Assembly (NCBI GenBank): GCA_001829185.1
Contig: MIAR01000032.1
Location: 16,133 to 80,132 of the forward strand
Direction: 5' to 3'
DNA: 64,000 nt
DNA from: Spirochaetes bacterium GWB1_60_80
Lineage (GTDB): Bacteria > Spirochaetota > Spirochaetia > Treponematales > UBA12059
Shown here in pieces: positions 16,648-25,057 of this stretch. The first letter of the stretch is position 1; each line of letters opens with the position of its first letter. Below the pieces are notes generated by a model. The model was not told the DNA's origin. It saw only the letters and a program-made list of their open reading frames with translations, and did no database searches. The position numbers and the translations under genes were made by a program.

Positions 16648-18363
16648 ATGCTCAAACGCTTTGCCGCCTATTACAAACCGCACCGTTTCCTGTTCCTGCT
16701 TGACATGTTCGTCGCCGTGTTGGCCTCGGGTCTGTCAATCACGGTACCGCGCATCACCCACCGGCTGTTGGGTATCCACATTCCGGCGCGCGACGCCAAA
16801 GCCATCGGCCTGACCCTTGGCTTGATCCTGTTCGTCTACGTCGCCGGCGCCAGCCTGACCTTTATCCGCATCAAGTGGGGGCACATCATGGGCGTGCGCA
16901 TGGAAACCGACATGCGCGCCGATTTCTTCAGCCACTTACAGAAGTTGAGCTTCCGCTATTACGACAACATTAAGACCGGCCACCTGATGTCGCGCATCAC
17001 CGGCGACCTGGAAAACATCGCCGAGGTCGCTCACCACGCACCGGAGGACTTGCTCATCTCGCTGTGCATGGTCATCGGCTCCTACATTTTCATGTTCCTG
17101 CTCAATCCGACCCTGGCGGCGCTATCGCTGGTCTTGCTGCCGCTCATCCTGCTGTGGGGCATACTCCAGGGCAAGGAACTGAAATCGCGCTTCCGCACCG
17201 TCCGGGCGCGTATCGCCGACATCAACGCCGTGGTCGAGAACACGGTGCAAGGCATCCGCGAGGTACAATCCTATGCCAACGAAAACCTGGAGATTACGCG
17301 GTTCCAGACGACCAACCGCAATTTCCGCTCCGCCAAGGAAGCCGCCTACGACCGGATGGCTCGCTTCCACTCGGTGATCGGCTGTCTGCGCGAGCTGTAC
17401 TACTTCGTCATCATCGCCGGCGGCGCCTGGCTCATCTACCGCGGCGCTATGGCGCCGGTGGACCTGGTCGCTTTCCTGCTCTACGTGTCAATAATCCTGC
17501 CACCAATCGACCGCCTGATCGGCTTCGTGGAACAGTACTCACAAGGCGCCGCAGCCTTCGAGCGCTTCCTGGAAATCATGGACGAGGAGCCGGACATTCA
17601 GGACTGTGCCGACGCCGTAACCCCGGCCAGCATTTCCGGACGCATCGAACTCCAAGGCATAAGCTTCCGCTACGAGGCGGATAAAGACATCGTGCTGGAC
17701 GGCATCGCCCTGACCATCGAACCAGGCCAGACCGTCGCCCTGGTCGGCGAATCCGGCGCCGGCAAGTCCAGCCTGGTATCGTTGCTGCCCCGTTTCTATG
17801 AGCCGCAAACCGGCGCTGTGCTGATCGATGGCTACCCGGTGCACCGCCTGAGCAGCCATTGGTTGCGCGAGAACATCGGCCTGGTGCAACAAAGCCCCTT
17901 CCTGTTCGATACCAGCCTGCGCGAAAACATCGCCTACGGCAAGCCCGAAGCCACCGAGGAACAGATCCGGGCCGCCGCCAAGTTAGCCCACATCCTCGAC
18001 TTCATCGACAGCTTGCCCGAAGGCTTCGATACCCTGGTGGGCGAGCGCGGCGTCAAGCTGTCCGGCGGCCAGAAACAGCGCGTGGCCATCGCCCGCGTTT
18101 TCCTGAAGGATCCGCCCATCCTGATCTTCGACGAAGCCACCTCGGCGCTCGACTCCGAAACCGACGCCCTCATCCAAGCCTCGATGAAGGCACTGTGCGC
18201 CGGCCGCACCTCCATCATCATCGCCCACCGCCTGTCCACAGTCCGCGAGGCCGACCGCCTCTACGCCATGAAAAACGGCCGCATCGTCGAGCAGGGCAGC
18301 CATGCCGAACTGCTGGCCTTGAACGGCTATTACCGGGAACTGTACGAGCGCAACCTGTTGTAA
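16648..18363 (+). CDS. ABC exporter, fused permease/ATP-binding protein
   Basis: 571-aa half transporter of the MsbA/LmrA type. The transmembrane domain (about 1-310) has six helices and conserved coupling-helix region FRYYDNIKTGHLMSRITGDLENI. The ATPase domain (about 335-571) has Walker A GESGAGKSS, Q-loop LVQQSPFLFD, signature KLSGGQKQR, Walker B PILIFDEATSALD and H-loop IIAHRLST. It probably works as a homodimer exporting a lipid or drug-like substrate. No partner gene is adjacent, so the substrate is open. Confidence 0.93.
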   Translation: MLKRFAAYYKPHRFLFLLDMFVAVLASGLSITVPRITHRLLGIHIPARDAKAIGLTLGLILFVYVAGASLTFIRIKWGHIMGVRMETDMRADFFSHLQKLSFRYYDNIKTGHLMSRITGDLENIAEVAHHAPEDLLISLCMVIGSYIFMFLLNPTLAALSLVLLPLILLWGILQGKELKSRFRTVRARIADINAVVENTVQGIREVQSYANENLEITRFQTTNRNFRSAKEAAYDRMARFHSVIGCLRELYYFVIIAGGAWLIYRGAMAPVDLVAFLLYVSIILPPIDRLIGFVEQYSQGAAAFERFLEIMDEEPDIQDCADAVTPASISGRIELQGISFRYEADKDIVLDGIALTIEPGQTVALVGESGAGKSSLVSLLPRFYEPQTGAVLIDGYPVHRLSSHWLRENIGLVQQSPFLFDTSLRENIAYGKPEATEEQIRAAAKLAHILDFIDSLPEGFDTLVGERGVKLSGGQKQRVAIARVFLKDPPILIFDEATSALDSETDALIQASMKALCAGRTSIIIAHRLSTVREADRLYAMKNGRIVEQGSHAELLALNGYYRELYERNLL

Positions 18364-18432
18364 ACCAGCCAAACTTTTTGTCCGAAAAAAACAGCGATTG
18401 ACGGAATGGCCGCCAGCCCGTAAGCTGACGGT

Positions 18433-20850
18433 ATGAGGCAAATTCAAACCATCAATCGCGCTTGGCACTACCGTGCCGATTATGCCGACCACTATACCAG
18501 CGCCACGTTCCGTCCCGAAAGCTGGGAAACCGTCTGCCTACCGCACGCCAACCGAGAACTGCCCTATAACGGCTTTGACGAAAAATGCTACCAATTTATC
18601 TCCAGCTACTGGCGAGAAATCGAGCTGCCGGCCAACCAGCCACGCCATTTCCTGGATTTCGAGGGTGTGATGTGCGCTGCCGATGTCTGGGTCAACGGCC
18701 AAGCCGCCGGCAGCCATCGCGGTGGCTATACCCCCTTCTGTATCGAGCTGAGCCGCTTCGCCGCCCCCGGCAGTACGGCCCGGGTACTGGTCCGGGTCGA
18801 CTCGACCGAGCGCCGCGACATTCCCCCCTTCGGTCACGTCGTCGACTACCTGTGCTACGGCGGCATTTACCGCGAGGTCAGCTTGCGCAGCCAAGCCACC
18901 TGTTTCGTGGACGACGTCTTTGCCCGACCGCGTGATGTATTAGCCGACGCCAAAGGCCTGCGCCTGGAAATCAGCTTTGCCGGGGTCGACCAGGCCAACC
19001 AGGCCGGCGGGGAGCGGCGCGTCCACTGCCAGCTGCTTGATACCTGCAACGGACAGACCATGGCCGAAAGCAGTCAGGCCGTTCCCGCCGGCAACGCCGA
19101 GTTGGCGGTCGAGCTGACCGGCATCAAGGGCCTGCAGCTGTGGGACATCGACCAACCGAAGCTGTATCGGGTCGTCGTCAGCCTGTTACAAACCGACCAA
19201 CCGCTTGACCGCTGGGAAGGGCGCGTCGGTTTCCGCCAGGCCGAATTCCGCCCCGACGGTTTCTGGCTGAACGGCCGCCGCCTGCCCATCGTCGGCTTGA
19301 ATCGCCACCAGGCCTGGCCCTATGTCGGCTACGCCATGCCCAAACGCGCCCAACGCCGCGACGCCGAGATTCTCAAAAACGAATACCACGTCAACCTGGT
19401 ACGCACCAGCCATTACCCGCAGTCGCGCCATTTCCTGGACGCCTGCGACGAATTGGGGTTGCTGGTGTTCGAGGAAACGCCCGGTTGGCAGCACATCGGC
19501 GACCGCGCCTGGCAAGACCAGGTCTGTACCGATATCGAAGCCATGATCCGGCGCGACCGGAATCGGCCCTCGATTATTTTGTGGGGCGTGCGCATCAACG
19601 AGTCGACCGACAACCATGACTTCTATACCCGCAGCAATCAGATCGCCCGGCGTCTCGACCCAGACCGCCAAACCGGCGGCGTCCGCTGCATCGAAGGCAG
19701 CGAACTGCTGGAAGACGTTTATACCTTCAACGATTTCACCCACTCCGGTGGCCAAGCCGTCTTGCGCAAGCCGCGTCAGGTGACCAGGCTGAAGCGCGAC
19801 GTACCTTACCTGGTCAGCGAGCATAACGGCCACATGTACCCGACCAAGCGCTTCGACAACGAGGAACGTCTCACCGAGCACGCCCTGCGCCATGCCCGAG
19901 TCCTGAACACCGCTCTCGGCATGGCGGGCTGCTCCGGCGCCATCGGCTGGTGCACCTTCGACTACAACACCCACAAGGACTTCGGCTCGGGCGACCGCAT
20001 CTGTTACCACGGTGTAGCCGACCTGTTCCGGCAGCCCAAATACGCCGCCTGGCTCTACGCTAGCCAGGTCGAGCCAGCCAGGCGGGTGGTGCTGGAGGCC
20101 GGCTGCCTGTTCGCCAAAGGCGAACGCTGCGCCGCCCGCCTTCTGCCCATCGAGATCTATACCAACTGCGACAGCGTCGTGCTGTACCGCGCCGGCAAGC
20201 GTATTGGCGAATACTGGCCGGAGCGCGACCGGTTCCGGCACCTGGCTCACCCGCCGGTCATCATCCGCGACCTGATCGGCGACCAATTGGCCGGCAGCCA
20301 GTTCAAGCCACGCGACCAGGCCTTTCTGCGCCGGCTGGTCGGGACCATCTTCACCAGCGGCTTTGAGGCCGTCGGAAAGCTCGACCAGCTGCGCCTCGGC
20401 CTGTTGTTGGCCCGCTACCGGATGAACCGAACCGTGGCCAGCGACTTGATGGCCAAATACGCCATCGGCTGGGGTAGCCAAGACGAGAGCTTCGAGCTAG
20501 CCGGTTGCCTCGCCGGGCAGGAAGTGGTACGGCGCAGCTATGGCGGCGACGCCCGGGCAGTCCGTCTATCCGTCAACGCCGACGATGCAGCCCTCCAGGC
20601 CGGCGACTGGGATACCACCCGCGTGGTTATCCGGGCGGAAGACCAGTACGGCAACCTGCATCCCTTCACCGCCGACGCCGTTGCTTTGTCCGTCGAGGGA
20701 CCCGGCGCGGTTATCGGCCCGACCCTGCTGCCGCTGACCGGCGGGTACGCCAGCTGCTGGCTGCGCAGCCACGGGCCGGCTGGCATCGTCAGCCTGAAAA
20801 TTTCCAGCCAGCGCTTCGGTGAACAAAGTATCTCGCTGACCGTTCGCTAG
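18433..20850 (+). CDS. Glycoside hydrolase family 2 (beta-galactosidase-like)
   Basis: 805-aa cytoplasmic GH2 enzyme without a signal peptide. The sugar-binding jelly-roll domain comes first (about 1-170; WVNGQAAGSHRGGYTPF), then an Ig-like domain, then the TIM barrel (about 285-560). The acid/base Glu is in RINES (about residue 390) and the nucleophile Glu in VSEHNGH (about residue 462). NRHQAWPY and RTSHYPQS are typical active-site loops. The C-terminus adds another Ig-like domain (about 690-800). Substrate specificity among beta-galactosides, glucuronides and mannosides is not decided by what I can see. Confidence 0.85.
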   Translation: MRQIQTINRAWHYRADYADHYTSATFRPESWETVCLPHANRELPYNGFDEKCYQFISSYWREIELPANQPRHFLDFEGVMCAADVWVNGQAAGSHRGGYTPFCIELSRFAAPGSTARVLVRVDSTERRDIPPFGHVVDYLCYGGIYREVSLRSQATCFVDDVFARPRDVLADAKGLRLEISFAGVDQANQAGGERRVHCQLLDTCNGQTMAESSQAVPAGNAELAVELTGIKGLQLWDIDQPKLYRVVVSLLQTDQPLDRWEGRVGFRQAEFRPDGFWLNGRRLPIVGLNRHQAWPYVGYAMPKRAQRRDAEILKNEYHVNLVRTSHYPQSRHFLDACDELGLLVFEETPGWQHIGDRAWQDQVCTDIEAMIRRDRNRPSIILWGVRINESTDNHDFYTRSNQIARRLDPDRQTGGVRCIEGSELLEDVYTFNDFTHSGGQAVLRKPRQVTRLKRDVPYLVSEHNGHMYPTKRFDNEERLTEHALRHARVLNTALGMAGCSGAIGWCTFDYNTHKDFGSGDRICYHGVADLFRQPKYAAWLYASQVEPARRVVLEAGCLFAKGERCAARLLPIEIYTNCDSVVLYRAGKRIGEYWPERDRFRHLAHPPVIIRDLIGDQLAGSQFKPRDQAFLRRLVGTIFTSGFEAVGKLDQLRLGLLLARYRMNRTVASDLMAKYAIGWGSQDESFELAGCLAGQEVVRRSYGGDARAVRLSVNADDAALQAGDWDTTRVVIRAEDQYGNLHPFTADAVALSVEGPGAVIGPTLLPLTGGYASCWLRSHGPAGIVSLKISSQRFGEQSISLTVR

Positions 20851-20860
20851 CCGATAAATA

Positions 20861-20905
20861 CCGCCGCCGGGACACAGGCAAGACGCCTTGTCCCGGCGAC
20901 GGCGG
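20861..20905. terminator. Long GC-rich hairpin between convergent genes
   Basis: A bulged inverted repeat built from CCGCCG-CCGGGACA and TGTCCCGG-CGACGGCGG. It lies just after the GH2 stop and may end transcription of GH2 and pruA, but it lacks a T-run. Confidence 0.45.
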
Positions 20906-20920
20906 ACCTGCGACCATTAG

Positions 20921-21049
20921 CAGGTTGTTGAAAAAGCCGGTTGCTTTCTCAACAACCTTAACAATTCCTCGCATAGCTTGCGCTATGCTGCGTAATTGTA
21001 GCGGCTTTTGAAGTGTTGAAAAGCCGCATCCGCGTTTTTCAACACCCTG
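20921..21049. mobile_element. MITE-1 copy 1 (129 bp, 4-bp TTAG duplication)
   Basis: Non-coding 129-bp element with imperfect terminal inverted repeats (CAGGTTGTTGAAAAA at one end; TTTTTCAACACCCTG at the other) and an internal hairpin GCATAGCTTGCGCTATGC. It is flanked by TTAG on both sides (20917-20920, 21050-21053). Two more copies sit at 52907-53035 and 58847-58975, nearly identical (one or two visible base differences). The right-hand duplication includes the stop codon of pruA. Confidence 0.9.
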
Positions 21050-22681
21050 TTAGCTCATGTAGTCGTACTCCCAACCGGCCTGCGGCAGGAAATTTTCCTT
21101 GATGTTCCTGGCGCTCACCCAACGCAGCAGGTTCAGCTCGGAGCCAGCCTTGTCATTGGTACCGGAAGCTCTAGCGCCGCCGAAGGGCTGCCGCCCGACT
21201 ACCGCACCAGTCGGCTTGTCATTGATGTACAGGTTGCCGGCCGCATTCGACAAAGCACTAATCGCCTTGACGATATCAACCCGCTCCCGGGCAAAGACGG
21301 CGCCGGTTAAGGCGTAGGGCGACGTTTCGTCGACCAGGCGATAGGCCGCATCGATATCCTTGTCATCATAGACATACACCGTCAGCACCGGTCCGAAGAT
21401 TTCTTCGACCATCGGTCGAGCCTTCGGTTGGCTAGCCAGGATAATGGTCGGTTCGATAAACCAGCCCAGGCTGTCATCGCAAGTACCGCCGGCAATGATA
21501 CTGCACTCCGAATCTAGCCGCGCGGCTTCGATATAGCCAGTAATATTGGCAAAGGCAGCCTTATCGATTACGGCATTCACGAAATTGCCGTAGTCACGTG
21601 GCGAACCCATTTTCAGGCGGCCGGTTTCGGCCACCAGCCGGTCCAGAATTTCCTTAGCAGCCGATTTCGGAACGTAGAGCCGCGAAGCAGCCGAACATTT
21701 TTGACCCTGATACTCGAAAGCACCCCGGATAACCAGGGGAATGGCCGAATCGAAGTCAGCATCAGGATGGATGAAAATGAAGTCCTTGCCACCGGTCTCA
21801 CCGACGATACGCGGATAAGTCCGGTAGTTTTCCAGCCGTTCGCCGATGCCCCGCCACAAAGAATTGAAGACAGCCGTCGAACCGGTGAAATGCAGGCCGG
21901 CAAAATCGTGCTGACTAAGCAGGGTATCGCTGATTTCACCGGCGCGGCCCGGCAGGAAATTGATGACGCCGTCCGGCAAGCCAGCCAAACGATATAGCTC
22001 GGCCAGATACCAGTTGGACAATACTGAACTGGAAGCTGGCTTCCACATCACAACGTTTCCCATTAAGGCTGGCGCCGTCGGTAAATTGGCAGCGATGGCC
22101 GTGAAGTTGAACGGCGTTACCGCGTAGACAAAGCCTTCCAACGGCCGGTATTCCAGCCGGTTCCACTCCTTGGAGGTTGAGGCCGACTGCCGGGCGTAAA
22201 TCGCCGCCGCGAAGGCCGGATTGTTGGTAAAAAAGTCGGCCGTTTCACAAGCCGAGTCGATTTCCGCCTGGAGACTATTCTTGGATTGCCCCAGCATCGT
22301 GGCGGCGTTGAGCCTGTAGCGGTAACCATCACTGATCAAGGCACCGGCCTTGAGGAACACGGCCGCCCGCTCCTCCCACGGTAACTGCGCCCACTCACGC
22401 GCCACCTGTCGGCTGCTTTCCAGCGCCACCTGCAATTCAGCCGGACCGGCCTCGTGATAGACGCCCAACAACAGCGACTTATCGTGTGGAGCTCGGATTT
22501 CCCTAGTCCGCCCGGTAAAAATGCGCCGGCCACCGGCGATAACCGGGATTTCGACCAGCTGAGCGCTCATCCGATCCAGTTCAGCTTCCAGGCGTATGCG
22601 CCCGGCTGAACCAGCTGAATATTCCTGGACGGCTGCATTCTGCCGGCCCGGAACGGAAACGATTCCGTTGTTCATGGTCAT
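21050..22681 (-). CDS. pruA: L-glutamate gamma-semialdehyde (1-pyrroline-5-carboxylate) dehydrogenase
   Basis: 543-aa aldehyde dehydrogenase that oxidises glutamate semialdehyde to glutamate with NAD+, the second step of proline breakdown. Seen: TPFNFTAIAANLP (NAD site and catalytic Asn), HFTGSTAVF, VGETGGKDFIFIHPDAD (general-base Glu), FEYQGQKCSAASRLYVP (catalytic Cys), EEIFGPVLTVYVY. I use the ATG at 22681, with GGAAAGGA upstream; the open frame runs 44 codons further without a ribosome site. No proline dehydrogenase gene is adjacent. The stop codon lies inside the target duplication of MITE-1, so the insertion left the protein intact. Confidence 0.92.
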   Translation of the reverse strand: MTMNNGIVSVPGRQNAAVQEYSAGSAGRIRLEAELDRMSAQLVEIPVIAGGRRIFTGRTREIRAPHDKSLLLGVYHEAGPAELQVALESSRQVAREWAQLPWEERAAVFLKAGALISDGYRYRLNAATMLGQSKNSLQAEIDSACETADFFTNNPAFAAAIYARQSASTSKEWNRLEYRPLEGFVYAVTPFNFTAIAANLPTAPALMGNVVMWKPASSSVLSNWYLAELYRLAGLPDGVINFLPGRAGEISDTLLSQHDFAGLHFTGSTAVFNSLWRGIGERLENYRTYPRIVGETGGKDFIFIHPDADFDSAIPLVIRGAFEYQGQKCSAASRLYVPKSAAKEILDRLVAETGRLKMGSPRDYGNFVNAVIDKAAFANITGYIEAARLDSECSIIAGGTCDDSLGWFIEPTIILASQPKARPMVEEIFGPVLTVYVYDDKDIDAAYRLVDETSPYALTGAVFARERVDIVKAISALSNAAGNLYINDKPTGAVVGRQPFGGARASGTNDKAGSELNLLRWVSARNIKENFLPQAGWEYDYMS

Positions 22682-22931
22682 GTTCCTTTCCAAATACGGG
22701 AAGTCGCAGCCTTTCGCCTGCGGCTCATCGGTTTCCGGCCATGGCTGCCCACCAGCTGTAGGTCCAGTGAAACTCGGAGATGACACTGAGAAGATACGCA
22801 TCCCTACGGACACGTGACGACAACAAAAGCATGCTTCACTTTCTTCGCCATCTGATATATCAGTTTAATATAAATAGCCTTTGATGTCGATTACAAATTA
22901 CTATGTGGTATGAAAATCATACCCAAATAAC

Positions 22932-24868
22932 AAACGAGTAGGAGGCGGGCTTACGCCCCCCTTCCTCTCACACCACCGTACCTACGGTTCCGTATACGGC
23001 GGTTCATGAACTGTATTGAAACTTTACCATTGCTTGGTAAAGGGAAAAAAGCCCAAGCTTCTCGAAGATTTTCACTGGTATTGCCTGATTCATGTGACTT
23101 GCCCCGGCATTCCACCACGCTCCACGACCATTCCACGCCGAGCGCCGGGCTCGATCTTCTTCAAGGCCAAGTTTAAGCAGGTACTTATAGCGTGTTCGCG
23201 GGCGCTTCCATTGCCGCCACAGTATGCACCGAAGTTTTCGACGTATCCATTGGTCGAGCTCTTCAAATATCCCTTTGAATGCGGATAGCTTGAAGTAATT
23301 CACCCAGCCCCGTAAGGAGCGGGTTAACACGGCTATGGTTTTACGTATGTTCCAGCCTCGGGCTTTCCGGCAGAGAGCTTTGACTTTGGTTTTCAGTCGC
23401 TCAATGGATTGTTTGGCGGGTTTCAGTTTTGCTTTAGCTCGCCCGGCGATGGTGTATCCCAAGAACTTACGGTGTTCGGGTCTATCTACCGCGCTTTTCT
23501 CTTCATTCACCTTCAACTTCAATTTCGTGGTGATGAATTGAGTGATCGATCGTTTCACTCGCTCCGCTGCCTTTTGGCTTCCCACATATATGTTACAGTC
23601 GTCGGCATAACGGCAGAATGACAACCCGCGCCGTTCCAGCTCTTTGTCCAGATCGCCCAGCATGATGTTTGATAAAAGCGGCGACAGCGGCCCGCCCTGC
23701 GGCGTGCCTTCCCTTGTTGGTATTACCAGTCCGTCTTCCATGACACCCGCATTCAGGAAACCACGCACCAGCTTCAGCACGCGCTTGTCCTTAACCTTCC
23801 GGGCGACCCGGGCCATCAACATATCGTGATTTACCCGGTCGAAGAATTTCTCAAGGTCTATGTCCACCACCCATGCTTTACCTATTCTGACATACTCACA
23901 GGCTTTCAGTACCGCTTGATGTGCGCTCCTACCTTCCCTGAATCCATAACTTGAATCCGAGAATCCGGCGTCAAAAATCGGGTTGAGTACTTGCAGAACG
24001 GCTTGCTGAATCATGCGGTCGAGCACAATGAGGATGCCGAGTTTGCGTTTCCCTTTGCCGTCTGGCTTGGGAATTTCCACCCGCAGTACAGGTTGTGGTT
24101 GATAGGTGCCTGCCAGCAGGTGCCGCTCAATTTCCTTCCAGTTTCCACGGATATATCCGGCCAGCTCTCTGACATTCATGTCGTCGACGCCGGCGCTACC
24201 TCGGTTACTTACCACGCGTTTGTAGGCTTTTACCAGATTCTTCTTCTCCAACACCCGCATGAGCAATTGCTCATGATCCATCAACGATTCAGTATCTTGA
24301 TGTATCGAGTCCTTTGTTGCCGGGCTTGTCGATGCTGCACCTGTCCACGCTACTCCCGGATTCCGTCCGGTTTGGTTTGCGAGTGCTTCGGGGGTTTCAC
24401 CGTCTCTTTCCAACATCCTGCACGTTCAGCTTGCTGAACGACACCTCGAAACGCAGGGATACATCCACAGCTCATGTTCAGTCCTTCAGCCCCGTTGATT
24501 GAGCCTACTATGACTTCTGCTGACTTCTGGTAATCCATCTCTCCGCCTCACAGCGGAAATAGCCTTTGGGCAGATTGCCAGACCTCCCCGGGTAATGCGC
24601 CCTACTTTCACGCTTATGCCTGCCACATCTACACACAGAGATTCCGGGTAAGATTTGGATTTTGAAGATATTAGCCTTCTCTTCCTCTTTGTGTGCCTCT
24701 TATGGGATTTCTGTTCGTCAAGCCAGCGCTTTGCCTTCACCTTCCTTCAGATTCCACCTCGCGGTGGCGCGGACCTTCGCGAGCACCCTTGGTGTTCAGC
24801 TAACGGTTCCCCTTACCGGGCCCGTACGGGACTTTCACCCGCTAGTAGGTGCGCCCTGCCGGGCGCAC
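22932..24868 (-). mobile_element. Group IIC intron (ribozyme plus encoded maturase)
   Basis: On the minus strand the intron begins with GTGCGCCCGGC at 24868. It has the typical 5' domain I sequence with GTGAAAGTCCCG, encodes a reverse transcriptase, and ends with a domain V (about 22970-23003, CCGCCGTATACGG...TACGGTGG) and domain VI (about 22935-22970, ending CCTCCTACTCG). The 3' border is uncertain by about 5 nt. The 5' border lies 2-3 nt behind the terminator hairpin of tRNA-Gly, the classic landing site of class C introns. Confidence 0.87.
23004..24416 (-). CDS. ltrA: Group II intron-encoded reverse transcriptase/maturase
   Basis: 470-aa intron-encoded protein. The reverse transcriptase domain covers about 55-340, with PKPDGKGKRKLGI, DIDLEKFFDRVNHDML, EGTPQGGPLSPLLSNI and the catalytic YADD box (FCRYADDCNI). 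The maturase X domain contains LRGWVNYFKLS. No HNH endonuclease domain follows, as expected for class C. The first 45 residues up to LMDHEQ may not be translated; ATG at 24281 is an alternative start. The frame is intact, so the intron could still be active. Confidence 0.93.
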   Translation of the reverse strand: MLERDGETPEALANQTGRNPGVAWTGAASTSPATKDSIHQDTESLMDHEQLLMRVLEKKNLVKAYKRVVSNRGSAGVDDMNVRELAGYIRGNWKEIERHLLAGTYQPQPVLRVEIPKPDGKGKRKLGILIVLDRMIQQAVLQVLNPIFDAGFSDSSYGFREGRSAHQAVLKACEYVRIGKAWVVDIDLEKFFDRVNHDMLMARVARKVKDKRVLKLVRGFLNAGVMEDGLVIPTREGTPQGGPLSPLLSNIMLGDLDKELERRGLSFCRYADDCNIYVGSQKAAERVKRSITQFITTKLKLKVNEEKSAVDRPEHRKFLGYTIAGRAKAKLKPAKQSIERLKTKVKALCRKARGWNIRKTIAVLTRSLRGWVNYFKLSAFKGIFEELDQWIRRKLRCILWRQWKRPRTRYKYLLKLGLEEDRARRSAWNGRGAWWNAGASHMNQAIPVKIFEKLGLFSLYQAMVKFQYSS

Positions 24869-24870
24869 AA

Positions 24871-24896
24871 CGAAAAAGCCCGCTGGCGCGGGCTTT
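24871..24896 (-). terminator. Intrinsic terminator of tRNA-Gly
   Basis: AAAGCCCGC-GCCA-GCGGGCTTT followed by TT on the minus strand, directly downstream of the tRNA and directly upstream of the group II intron. Confidence 0.88.
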
Positions 24897-24907
24897 ACTT
24901 TTATGGA

Positions 24908-24978
24908 AGCGACCAGCGGGAGTCGAACCCGTGTCTCTGGCTTGGGAAGCCAGGGTAATACCGTTATACGATGGTCGC
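24908..24978 (-). tRNA. tRNA-Gly (anticodon TCC)
   Basis: Minus strand GCGACCA...TGGTCGC acceptor stem (7 bp), T-arm ACGGGTTCGACTCCCGC-like, and an anticodon arm CTGGC-TTCCCAA-GCCAG giving TCC. The CCA end is not encoded. A terminator follows. Confidence 0.93.
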
Positions 24979-25010
24979 GAAAGGTGGCCGCTTACTTGGC
25001 CACAGAGGAA

Positions 25011-25039
25011 ATAATAGTATCAAATGCTGAAAATGTCCA
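25011..25039 (-). promoter_or_regulatory. Promoter of tRNA-Gly
   Basis: Minus strand TGGACA (25034-25039), 17 bp, TATTAT (25011-25016), about 30 nt before the tRNA. Confidence 0.6.
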
Positions 25040-25057
25040 GTTCTCGCTCTACTCGGG

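Noticed and set aside
19186..20481. 431-codon minus-strand frame inside the GH2 gene
   Set aside because: It is a long shadow of a GC-rich gene; the plus-strand frame carries the catalytic motifs.
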